Source: Erythrobacter sp. SCN 62-14 (GTDB lineage Bacteria; Pseudomonadota; Alphaproteobacteria; Sphingomonadales; Sphingomonadaceae). Taken from it: 45,691 nucleotides of DNA. Each line of letters starts with the position of its first letter. Position 1 is the first letter of the stretch. The stretch spans positions 1 to 45,691 of the forward strand of contig MEDW01000008.1 in NCBI GenBank assembly GCA_001724215.1. The letters are read 5' to 3'. Positions 19,637 through 27,762 of the stretch are shown piece after piece. The position numbers and the translations under genes were made by a program. A model generated the notes under the pieces. The model was not told the DNA's origin. It saw nothing but the letters and a program-made list of their open reading frames with translations, and did not search any database.

Positions 19637-20298
19637 TGAGAGCACCTCAAAGCCATGTGAGAGCCAATTTGCTGATGGCGCGCATTGCGGCCGGGCTATT
19701 GGGCTTCACGCTGATCGTTTTTGCGATGAAGGCTCTGGTCCACCCGCAGGTGCAGGCGCGCTATACGCCGTTGGTGGTGTTTCATGGCGTGACAATGCTC
19801 GGCTGGTTGGGCCTGCTCGCCAGCCAGAGCGTGCTGGCCGCGCGCTTCAGACTGGCGGCGCACCGGGTGATCGGACGCGCCTCGCTGGCGCTGGTCGCAG
19901 CGATGCTGGTGAGCGGGGCGGTGATTTCATGGAACATCGGGCTTGAACTGGGCCGCCCGGAGGTGACCGTGGTGAACTTGGCTGCTTTTGTGACTTTCGT
20001 GCCGCTTTATGCCGCCGCGCTGTGGCTGGCCCGCCGCCGCGATATTGCCGCCCACCGGCAAGCCATGCTGATTGCAACGCTCGCGCTGATGACGCCCGCC
20101 TATGCCCGGCTGGTGCAGGTGCTGGGCCTGCCTGATCCGGTGGCAATCGGCATCCAGCCGCCGATCACGATTGCGATTGCCTGCGCCTATGACTGGGCGC
20201 TGCATGGCCGCGTGACGCGGGCTACGCTCGCCATGCTGGCGTTTTCCCTCGCCGTTGTGGCGGTGATGGTGGCCGTTCTGGCGGTGTGGTTTTTGTGA
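19636..20298 (+). CDS. Hypothetical multi-TM membrane protein
   Basis: GTG start at 19636 (or ATG 19675); VVFHGVTMLGWLGLLASQSVLAARFRLAAHRVIG; 220 aa. Confidence 0.7.
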   Translation: MRAPQSHVRANLLMARIAAGLLGFTLIVFAMKALVHPQVQARYTPLVVFHGVTMLGWLGLLASQSVLAARFRLAAHRVIGRASLALVAAMLVSGAVISWNIGLELGRPEVTVVNLAAFVTFVPLYAAALWLARRRDIAAHRQAMLIATLALMTPAYARLVQVLGLPDPVAIGIQPPITIAIACAYDWALHGRVTRATLAMLAFSLAVVAVMVAVLAVWFL

Positions 20299-20306
20299 GC
20301 CTCTTT

Positions 20307-20351
20307 GTCATCGCAAGCCGCTCTGGATTGCTGCGCTGCGCTCGCAATGAC
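20307..20351. repeat. Palindromic intergenic repeat, GTCATTGCGAG...CAATCCAGAG family
   Basis: GTCATCGCAAGCCGCTCTGGATTGCTGCGCTGCGCTCGCAATGAC; imperfect terminal inverted repeats GTCATCGCAAG / CTCGCAATGAC. Confidence 0.7.
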
Positions 20352-20356
20352 GAGGG

Positions 20357-21184
20357 TCACACGTAAGGCGGGCAATCCCGGCCCGTCGGGCTCTTGGTGA
20401 AAATCTCGTTGCCGGTTTCGGTTATCGCGATCGAATGTTCAAACTGCGCCGAAAGGCTCTTGTCGCGCGTCACCGCGGTCCAGCCGTCGCCCAGCACCTT
20501 GGCCCACGGCTTGCCGAGATTGATCATCGGCTCAATCGTGAAGAACATCCCCGGCTTCAGTTCCGGCCCAGTCCCAGCTTTCGCCGCGTGCACAACTTCG
20601 GGCGCATCGTGAAACAGGCGGCCCAAGCCATGCCCGCAAAATTCGCGCACCACGCCATAGCGGAAGCTGCTGGCGTGGGCCTCGATCGCTGCGCCAATAT
20701 CGCCCAGCCGCGCGCCGGGCTGTGCGGCGGCAATACCCAGCATCAGGCATTCATAGGTCACCTCAACCAGCTTGCGCGCTTTCAAGGAAGGCTCACCTGC
20801 GTAGAACATCCGGCTGGTGTCGCCGTGCCAGCCATCGACCAAGGGCGTCACGTCGATATTAAGAATGTCGCCATCCTTCAATACCTTGTCGCCAGGAATG
20901 CCGTGGCAGATCACATGGTTGATCGAGATGCAGCAGGAATGCGCATATCCGCGATAGCCCAGCGTTGCAGGGATTGCGCCTGCATCCAGCATCATGCCCC
21001 GCACCGCATCATCGATGCTGCCGGTGGTCACGCCGGGCTTCACCAGATCAACGCAGGCATCAAGGATTTCAGCGGCAAGCTTGCCCGCCTTCCTCATCCC
21101 CTCAAAACCGTCAGGCCCATGCAGTTTGATGGTGCCGTCGCGGTAGACAGTCTCGCTGCCTTCAACAGTTTGGTATTCGTGCAT
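20357..21184 (-). CDS. map: Type I methionyl aminopeptidase
   Basis: 275 aa; CCISINHVICHGIPGDKVLKDGDILNIDVTPLVDGWHGDTSRMF, GHGLGRLFHDAPEV. Confidence 0.96.
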   Translation of the reverse strand: MHEYQTVEGSETVYRDGTIKLHGPDGFEGMRKAGKLAAEILDACVDLVKPGVTTGSIDDAVRGMMLDAGAIPATLGYRGYAHSCCISINHVICHGIPGDKVLKDGDILNIDVTPLVDGWHGDTSRMFYAGEPSLKARKLVEVTYECLMLGIAAAQPGARLGDIGAAIEAHASSFRYGVVREFCGHGLGRLFHDAPEVVHAAKAGTGPELKPGMFFTIEPMINLGKPWAKVLGDGWTAVTRDKSLSAQFEHSIAITETGNEIFTKSPTGRDCPPYV

Positions 21185-21217
21185 GGGACGCGCTATAGCC
21201 GCTTGGGCTGCAAATTG

Positions 21218-22024
21218 CTACTTGGGCACAGCGAAATAGGCGCGGTATTCGGGCTTGACCGCCTCGATCACCTTCGCGCTCACCGGTAACGTCACCTCAT
21301 AGGTGCCTTCCGCGTAGGAACCCGCCACGTAAGGCGCCGCGATCAATCCAATGCGATTGAACGCTCGGCCATCGCTTGATCCTGCAAGCACTGTGAGTTC
21401 GGAGACGTCGGGACAGGCAAAGAAGCCGTCCTCGCTGTAATCCTCACCCAGCCGCTGCTTGCGCTCGCGCGCCAAGCCCTTGCACCATGCGTCACCAAGC
21501 GCATTCTGCAAGGCGGCAGGATTTTCGAAAAGGTCCTCAGCGGAAAGCACCGCACGAGCCTCTCGGTCCCACAGCAGCGCATCATAGCCCGCATTGCCAT
21601 GCGCGCCGCCGGTGTAGAAATAGATCGAGGCCGACAGCGACAGAAAACGTGGCAGATCGGTCACCACCGACCACATTTTTTCAAAGGAGCGGTTGATGCA
21701 TCCGATGCAATCGCTGCCTTCAAATTCACGCAAGGAATCTTCGAAATCCTGCTTTTGTTCGGCCAAGGCCGCATCGCGTTCGGTGGTGAAGCGCGCCACC
21801 AATTCGGCAACTGCCGTTACCTGAGCAGGCCAGTTATATTTGAATTCCCGCGAATATTCGCCGCGCAATTCGTTGTTTTCGAAGATCACGGCCTGCGCAT
21901 CAGCGGACCCGGAAGCCGCGGCAATCGGATCGGGGGCGACAGGCGCCTCACCTTCTGCATTTGCCGAACACGCTGCCAGCATCGCTGCTGCGGTCAGCCC
22001 TGCTGCTAGTGCGGTCCGCTTCAT
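21218..22024 (-). CDS. DUF3298/DUF4163-like lipoprotein
   Basis: Start MKRTALAAGLTAAAMLAACSANAEG (lipobox); YFYTGGAHGNAGYDALLWDREA. Confidence 0.8.
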   Translation of the reverse strand: MKRTALAAGLTAAAMLAACSANAEGEAPVAPDPIAAASGSADAQAVIFENNELRGEYSREFKYNWPAQVTAVAELVARFTTERDAALAEQKQDFEDSLREFEGSDCIGCINRSFEKMWSVVTDLPRFLSLSASIYFYTGGAHGNAGYDALLWDREARAVLSAEDLFENPAALQNALGDAWCKGLARERKQRLGEDYSEDGFFACPDVSELTVLAGSSDGRAFNRIGLIAAPYVAGSYAEGTYEVTLPVSAKVIEAVKPEYRAYFAVPK

Positions 22025-22086
22025 CCGTGATCCCCCTTGACCAATCTTTCGCGTGACAAGCCTCGCCACACGATTATGAAACCTGC

Positions 22087-23472
22087 ATGACTGATCCCAC
22101 CGCTTTGATCCAGCCCGATCGCGGGCAGGATGCGACCCTCATTCACCTTGTCACCAAAGACGGTTTTGCCGAATTTGCCAAGGGTCTGAAGCCAGCCCAG
22201 CGCGCCAGCCTTGCCGCGCAAAAATTCGAAGGCGCGCCGGGTTCAAACGCGATTGTTCCTGATGGTGAGGGATGGTTTGCAGCGGCAGGCGTGGCGAAGC
22301 CCGATCAACTCACCAGCTGGTGTTTGGCGCGCCTCGCCGAAGAATTGCCCGAGGGCCATTACCGCCTCGTGGGGCAAGAACCGGGTGCAGCCATGTTCGG
22401 CTGGGCGCTCGCGCAGTATCGCTTCACCCGCTATCAATCCGAACCCAAACCGCCATCCCCCCGCGTGCTGTTGACAGGCCAAGCCGGGCGGATTGATCCG
22501 GTCTTGGCCGAAATCGCGGCAGAAACGCTGGTGCGCGATCTCGTCAACACGCCTTCGGAAGATATGGGTCCCGAAGCGCTCGAAGCCGAATGTGCGCGGC
22601 TGGCCAAGGCGCATGGGGGCGAGCTGGCGATCACCCGCGGGGATGCGCTCGAACGCGAATATCCCATGATCCATGCCGTGGGCCGCGCAGCGGCGCGCCA
22701 CCACGCACCGCGCCTGATGCATCTCACTTGGGGAGACCCCGCGCATCCGGTGCTCTGCGTGGTTGGCAAGGGGGTGACTTTCGATTCGGGCGGGCTCGAT
22801 ATCAAGCCATCAGCGGGGATGCGCCTGATGAAGAAAGATATGGGCGGCGCTGCCCACGCCCTTGCGCTGGCGGGCCTCATCATGGGCGCGCGGCTGAAAG
22901 TGCGCCTGCATCTGTTGGTGCCTGCGGCCGAAAACGCGATTTCGGGAGCGTCATTCCGCCCCGGCGATGTGCTGAAAAGCCGCAAGGGCCTTACTGTGGA
23001 AATCCACAACACCGATGCCGAAGGGCGCTTGCTCTTGGGCGATGCCTTGAGCCGCGCAAGCGAGGAAAAGCCCGATCTGATCGTCGATTTCGCAACGCTC
23101 ACCGGCGCTGCCCGCGTGGCGCTCGGCCCCGATTATCCGGCGCTGATGGCGCGGCGCGATGATACGGCAGAGGCTTTTATCGAGGCGGGTCGCGCCCATG
23201 ATGATGAGCCTTGGCGCTTGCCGCTGCCTGAGGCTTACCGCGAATATCTCGCCTCCGACATCGCGGATATCGCCAATTCTCACGCCAATCCTTTCGCCGG
23301 CGCAAGCGTGGCCGGACTGTTCCTTGATCGCTTTGTGGCAGAAGGCATCGACTGGGTGCATTTCGACACTTTCGCTTGGCAGCCAAGTCCCAAGCCGGGC
23401 CGCCAGCGCGGCGGGCGCGGGCTGGGGCTGCGCGCCGCCTGGCACGCTATCCGGGCACGCTATGCTTCGTAA
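22087..23472 (+). CDS. Leucyl aminopeptidase family protein (M17)
   Basis: 461 aa; VGKGVTFDSGGLDIKPSAGMRLMKKDMGGAA, NTDAEGRLLLGDAL. Confidence 0.95.
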   Translation: MTDPTALIQPDRGQDATLIHLVTKDGFAEFAKGLKPAQRASLAAQKFEGAPGSNAIVPDGEGWFAAAGVAKPDQLTSWCLARLAEELPEGHYRLVGQEPGAAMFGWALAQYRFTRYQSEPKPPSPRVLLTGQAGRIDPVLAEIAAETLVRDLVNTPSEDMGPEALEAECARLAKAHGGELAITRGDALEREYPMIHAVGRAAARHHAPRLMHLTWGDPAHPVLCVVGKGVTFDSGGLDIKPSAGMRLMKKDMGGAAHALALAGLIMGARLKVRLHLLVPAAENAISGASFRPGDVLKSRKGLTVEIHNTDAEGRLLLGDALSRASEEKPDLIVDFATLTGAARVALGPDYPALMARRDDTAEAFIEAGRAHDDEPWRLPLPEAYREYLASDIADIANSHANPFAGASVAGLFLDRFVAEGIDWVHFDTFAWQPSPKPGRQRGGRGLGLRAAWHAIRARYAS

Positions 23473-23569
23473 GCTTGCCGTGGCCACGCCAAACGTTTAG
23501 GGGCGCATCCCACGCGCGGCCCTGCCAATCACGGGGCTGTTTACAAGCAAAAAGGCACTGACACAGGTA

Positions 23570-23932
23570 ATGAGCGAGGCTGGGGGCAATCTGCGACGCT
23601 ATGGCGTGCCGAACGGCGTGCTGGGCCTCAAAGGCCCGGTGGAAAAGCCCGCACCCGGCACGCTCCCCTTGCGCGGCGATCTGGCGCATATGGCGCTGGC
23701 AGCAAGCCACTTGGCCGCACACTATGTGATCCCGCATCCACGCATCGTTGGCACATCCGGTGCAAGCCTCCACCTCGCCCCGCGCAGGGACGCCGAAGTG
23801 CATCACCAACTGGCCGCAGGAACCGACGTGGAATTGCTCGACATCGCGGGTGAATGGGCATGGGTGTGCCTCGGGCCCGAGGGACCTGCGGGCTATTGCC
23901 TCACTGCCCAGCTTGCGCCGGTTGGTGCTTAA
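23570..23932 (+). CDS. SH3-domain protein resembling the N-terminal part of NlpC/P60 (C40) peptidases
   Basis: 120 aa; LRGDLAHMALAASHLAAHYVIPHP...LHLAPRRDAEVHHQLAAGTDVELLDIAGEWAWV; no catalytic Cys-His domain follows. Confidence 0.65.
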   Translation: MSEAGGNLRRYGVPNGVLGLKGPVEKPAPGTLPLRGDLAHMALAASHLAAHYVIPHPRIVGTSGASLHLAPRRDAEVHHQLAAGTDVELLDIAGEWAWVCLGPEGPAGYCLTAQLAPVGA

Positions 23933-23937
23933 ACAGG

Positions 23938-24864
23938 ATGGCGATGCGCGTCTTCATAGATGGTGCCGCTGGCACCACGGGCCTTGAGATCCGCGACCGG
24001 CTGGCCGGGCGCAGCGAATTTGAATTGCTCTTGCTCGATGATGCCAGCCGCAAAAGCGAGGCGGCGCGCCGCGATGCGCTGCAGGCTGCCGATCTGGCAA
24101 TCCTGTGCCTGCCCGATGAAGCCGCCAAAGAAGCGGTGCACCTTGCCGAGGGTTCTGGCACTCGGATCATCGATGCCTCCTCGGCGCACCGCGTGGCAGA
24201 TGGCTGGACCTATGGCTTTCCCGAACTGGTGGGCCGCGAGGCGGTGGCCGCTGCGCAGTTTGTAAGCAATCCGGGCTGCTATCCGAGCGGTTTCCTTGCG
24301 CTTGTTGCGCCCTTGGTGCGCGCAGGACTGTTGCCAGCCGACTGGCCGTACACCGTCAACGCGGTGAGCGGTTATTCGGGCGGCGGCAATGCGCTGATTG
24401 ATCGTTTTGCTGCCGAACGGGATTTGGCGTTTCGCGCCTATGGCCTTGGTCTTGGCCACAAGCATCTGCCCGAAATGCAAAAGTTCGCAGGGCTTGCCCA
24501 CGCACCGGTGTTCTCACCCGCCGTAGTGCCAGCGCATCGCGGCATGGTCGTCGATGTCCCGCTGCCGCTTGCCGCTATGCCTATGGCAGCCGACGCGACT
24601 ACGCTGCGCAAGGCTCTGGCCGAATTCTATGAGCAAAGCGCCATCGTGCGCGTTGCCGATAATGCCCCGTCCGAATTGCTGCTGCGTGAAGGGGCCGCTG
24701 CCCATGACGGCATGGAGCTGTATGTGTTTGGCAGCGCTGACGGCACGCAGGCGCGCCTTGTCGCCTGCCTTGATAATCTTGGCAAGGGCGCGTCTGGCGC
24801 GGCGATCCAGAACCTCAACATCATGTGCGGATTGCCCGAAACAAGCGGTCTGAAACTCGCCTGA
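23938..24864 (+). CDS. argC: N-acetyl-gamma-glutamyl-phosphate reductase, type 2
   Basis: Start MAMRVFIDGAAGTTGLEIRDRL; SNPGCYPSGFLAL active-site Cys; GHKHLPEMQ. Confidence 0.94.
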   Translation: MAMRVFIDGAAGTTGLEIRDRLAGRSEFELLLLDDASRKSEAARRDALQAADLAILCLPDEAAKEAVHLAEGSGTRIIDASSAHRVADGWTYGFPELVGREAVAAAQFVSNPGCYPSGFLALVAPLVRAGLLPADWPYTVNAVSGYSGGGNALIDRFAAERDLAFRAYGLGLGHKHLPEMQKFAGLAHAPVFSPAVVPAHRGMVVDVPLPLAAMPMAADATTLRKALAEFYEQSAIVRVADNAPSELLLREGAAAHDGMELYVFGSADGTQARLVACLDNLGKGASGAAIQNLNIMCGLPETSGLKLA

Positions 24865-25034
24865 GTCCGCACAGCCCGCTGCTTTACCCAGCACCTTTGC
24901 TCAAAATTTAGGCAACTGCTGCGCAAATCATCTGCGCCATTGCGCGGTGCATCATAATCTTGCTAACCCTGTCGCACTATCGAAAGGGATCGGCTTTCGG
25001 GAATCACCGGCTTGCAAGGATTGTTCACGCAGGT

Positions 25035-25052
25035 TTGGCACGGTTCTTGTTA
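25035..25052 (+). promoter_or_regulatory. Sigma-54 (RpoN) -24/-12 promoter of glnB
   Basis: TTGGCACG-N4-TTGTTA, close to YTGGCACG-N4-TTGCW; about 43 bp before the GTG start. Confidence 0.75.
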
Positions 25053-25064
25053 GCAAACCCCTAA

Positions 25065-25433
<369 letters not shown>

Positions 25434-25519
25434 TTTCGTCACGCTAACGCCCAAAGACCATCCCCGGTCTGACGCGGCTTAATTCTCTCACCAAAATTAC
25501 CCAACTGGAGACACAAGAA

Positions 25520-26929
25520 ATGTCACGCGCGAAAGAAGTTCTGAAGCAGATCAAGGACGAGGAAATTGAATGGGTCGATCTGCGCTTCACCGATCCCAAG
25601 GGCAAGTGGCAGCACCTCACCATGGTCGCAGGCGTCATGGGCGAAGATGAGCTGGAAGACGGGCTGATGTTCGATGGTTCCTCGATTGCCGGTTGGAAGG
25701 CGATCAACGAATCGGACATGATCCTGAAGCCCGATCTTTCGGAGGTCTGGGTCGATCCCTTCAGCGCCACCCCGATGATGATCATCAACTGCGACATCGT
25801 CGAGCCGTCGACCGGCGATTGGTACGCCCGCGATCCGCGCACCACCGCCACGCGCGCCGAGGCTTACCTCAAGTCCACCGGCATCGGTGATACTGTCTAT
25901 GTCGGCCCGGAAGCCGAGTTTTTCATGTTCGATGATGTCCGCTTTGAAGATGGCTATGCGGGCTCTGGCTTTGCCATTGATGACATTGAACTGCCCGGCA
26001 ACACGGGCAAGGAATATGAGAACGGCAATATGGGCCACCGCCCGCGCGCCAAGGGCGGCTATTTCCCCGTCGCGCCGGTCGATTCGGCGGTTGATATCCG
26101 CGCCGAAATGGTCACCACCATGCTCGAAATGGGCCTGCCCTGTGACAAGCACCACCACGAAGTCGCCGCTGCCCAGCACGAGCTTGGCCTGACCTTCGGC
26201 ACGCTGGTGCAGACCGCAGACCGCATGCAGATCTACAAGTATGTCGTGCATCAGGTCGCCCATGCCTATGGCAAGACCGCGACTTTCATGCCCAAGCCGA
26301 TCAAGGACGACAACGGCAGCGGCATGCACACCCACATCTCGATCTGGAAAGATGGCAAGCCGATGTTTGCGGGCACGGAATATGCCGGCCTGTCGGAAAT
26401 GTGCCTCTACTTCATCGGCGGCGTGATCAAGCATGCCAAGGCGCTGAACGCTTTCACCAACCCCACCACCAACAGCTACAAGCGGCTGGTGCCGGGTTTT
26501 GAAGCGCCGGTGCTGCTGGCCTATTCAGCCCGCAATCGTTCGGCTTCGTGCCGCATTCCCTATGGCACGGGCGACAAGGCCAAGCGCGTCGAATTCCGTT
26601 TCCCCGATGCGATGGCCAACCCCTATCTGTGCTATTCGGCGCTGCTGATGGCAGGCCTTGATGGGATCGAGAACAAGATCCACCCCGGCGAGGCGATGGA
26701 CAAGAACCTCTATGATCTGCCGCCGGCTGAACTTGCTGAAGTGCCGACCGTGTGCGGTTCGCTTCGCGAAGCGCTCGACAGCCTCGCTGCCGATCACGAA
26801 TTCCTGCTGAAGGGCGATGTCTTCACCAAGGATCAGATCGAAAGCTATTGCGAACTGAAGTGGGAAGAGGTGATCCGCACCGAAACCACCCCCTGCCCTG
26901 TCGAATTCGACATGTATTACTCGATGTAA
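25520..26929 (+). CDS. glnA: Glutamine synthetase, type I
   Basis: 469 aa; [37 protein letters not shown]; adenylylation-site-like NLYDLPP. Confidence 0.98.
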   Translation: MSRAKEVLKQIKDEEIEWVDLRFTDPKGKWQHLTMVAGVMGEDELEDGLMFDGSSIAGWKAINESDMILKPDLSEVWVDPFSATPMMIINCDIVEPSTGDWYARDPRTTATRAEAYLKSTGIGDTVYVGPEAEFFMFDDVRFEDGYAGSGFAIDDIELPGNTGKEYENGNMGHRPRAKGGYFPVAPVDSAVDIRAEMVTTMLEMGLPCDKHHHEVAAAQHELGLTFGTLVQTADRMQIYKYVVHQVAHAYGKTATFMPKPIKDDNGSGMHTHISIWKDGKPMFAGTEYAGLSEMCLYFIGGVIKHAKALNAFTNPTTNSYKRLVPGFEAPVLLAYSARNRSASCRIPYGTGDKAKRVEFRFPDAMANPYLCYSALLMAGLDGIENKIHPGEAMDKNLYDLPPAELAEVPTVCGSLREALDSLAADHEFLLKGDVFTKDQIESYCELKWEEVIRTETTPCPVEFDMYYSM

Positions 26930-26942
26930 TCGGGTGACATGC

Positions 26943-26983
26943 AAAAAGCGCCCCTTCTCACTGTCGAGAAGGGGCGCTTTTTT
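26943..26983 (+). terminator. Rho-independent terminator of glnBA
   Basis: AAAAAGCGCCCCTTCTC-ACTGTC-GAGAAGGGGCGCTTTTTT, 17-bp perfect stem plus T tract. Confidence 0.95.
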
Positions 26984-27082
26984 GTGTCCGGCACACCCCC
27001 ACATCCGCAAAGCATTTTCCTACCCGCTGATTTTGTGTCTAATTCCTGCGCCTTGTTGCTCCAGTCTGACGAGGTGCTCCCG

Positions 27083-27748
27083 ATGAATGATACGCCGACG
27101 CCCAGCGCGCCCTCCCCTGCCCCCAGTCTGCGCGCGCTGCTGCGCCGCTTGCTGCGATGGTTGCTTGATGATCGCAGCAAAGGGGCTGAGCCTGTCTCTG
27201 AACAGCCTGCTTCTTCTGATACAGACAGTGTCTCAATTGACAGAAAACCACCAGTAAAACCTGAACAAGGTGCTCGCCGCATCGGCCCGCGCGGCACCGC
27301 GCTTATCAAGCAATTCGAAGGCTGCGCGCGGCGGCGCGGGGATGGCCTGATCGAAGCCTATCCCGATCCCGGCACGGGTGCAGAGCCGTGGACAATCGGC
27401 TGGGGCGCAACCGGCGCGGATCGTTTCAACGGCGGGCGCATCCGGCCCGGAACCGTGTGGACGCAAGGCCAATGCGATGCGCGGCTCGATGAAGACTTGG
27501 CCCGCTATGCCGCCGATGTCGCCCGCGCGATTGGCCAAGCGCCCACCACGCAGGGCCAGTTCGATGCGATGGTGAGTTTTCACTACAACACCGGCGCGAT
27601 TGGCCGCGCCACGCTGACCAAGAAGCACATCGCGCGCGATTATGCGGGTGCAGCGGCGGAGTTTGCACGCTGGAATAAGGCGGGTGGACGCGTGCTGCGC
27701 GGTTTGACGCGCCGGCGCGAGGCGGAGGCGGCGCTCTACCAGTCGTGA
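27083..27748 (+). CDS. Lysozyme (GH24, phage-endolysin-like)
   Basis: Start MNDTPTPSAPSPAPSLRALLRRLLRWLLDD; IKQFEGCARRR...AYPDPGTGAEPWTIGWG; FHYNTGAIGRATL. Confidence 0.87.
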   Translation: MNDTPTPSAPSPAPSLRALLRRLLRWLLDDRSKGAEPVSEQPASSDTDSVSIDRKPPVKPEQGARRIGPRGTALIKQFEGCARRRGDGLIEAYPDPGTGAEPWTIGWGATGADRFNGGRIRPGTVWTQGQCDARLDEDLARYAADVARAIGQAPTTQGQFDAMVSFHYNTGAIGRATLTKKHIARDYAGAAAEFARWNKAGGRVLRGLTRRREAEAALYQS

Positions 27749-27762
27749 GCGCTCGCGCTTCC

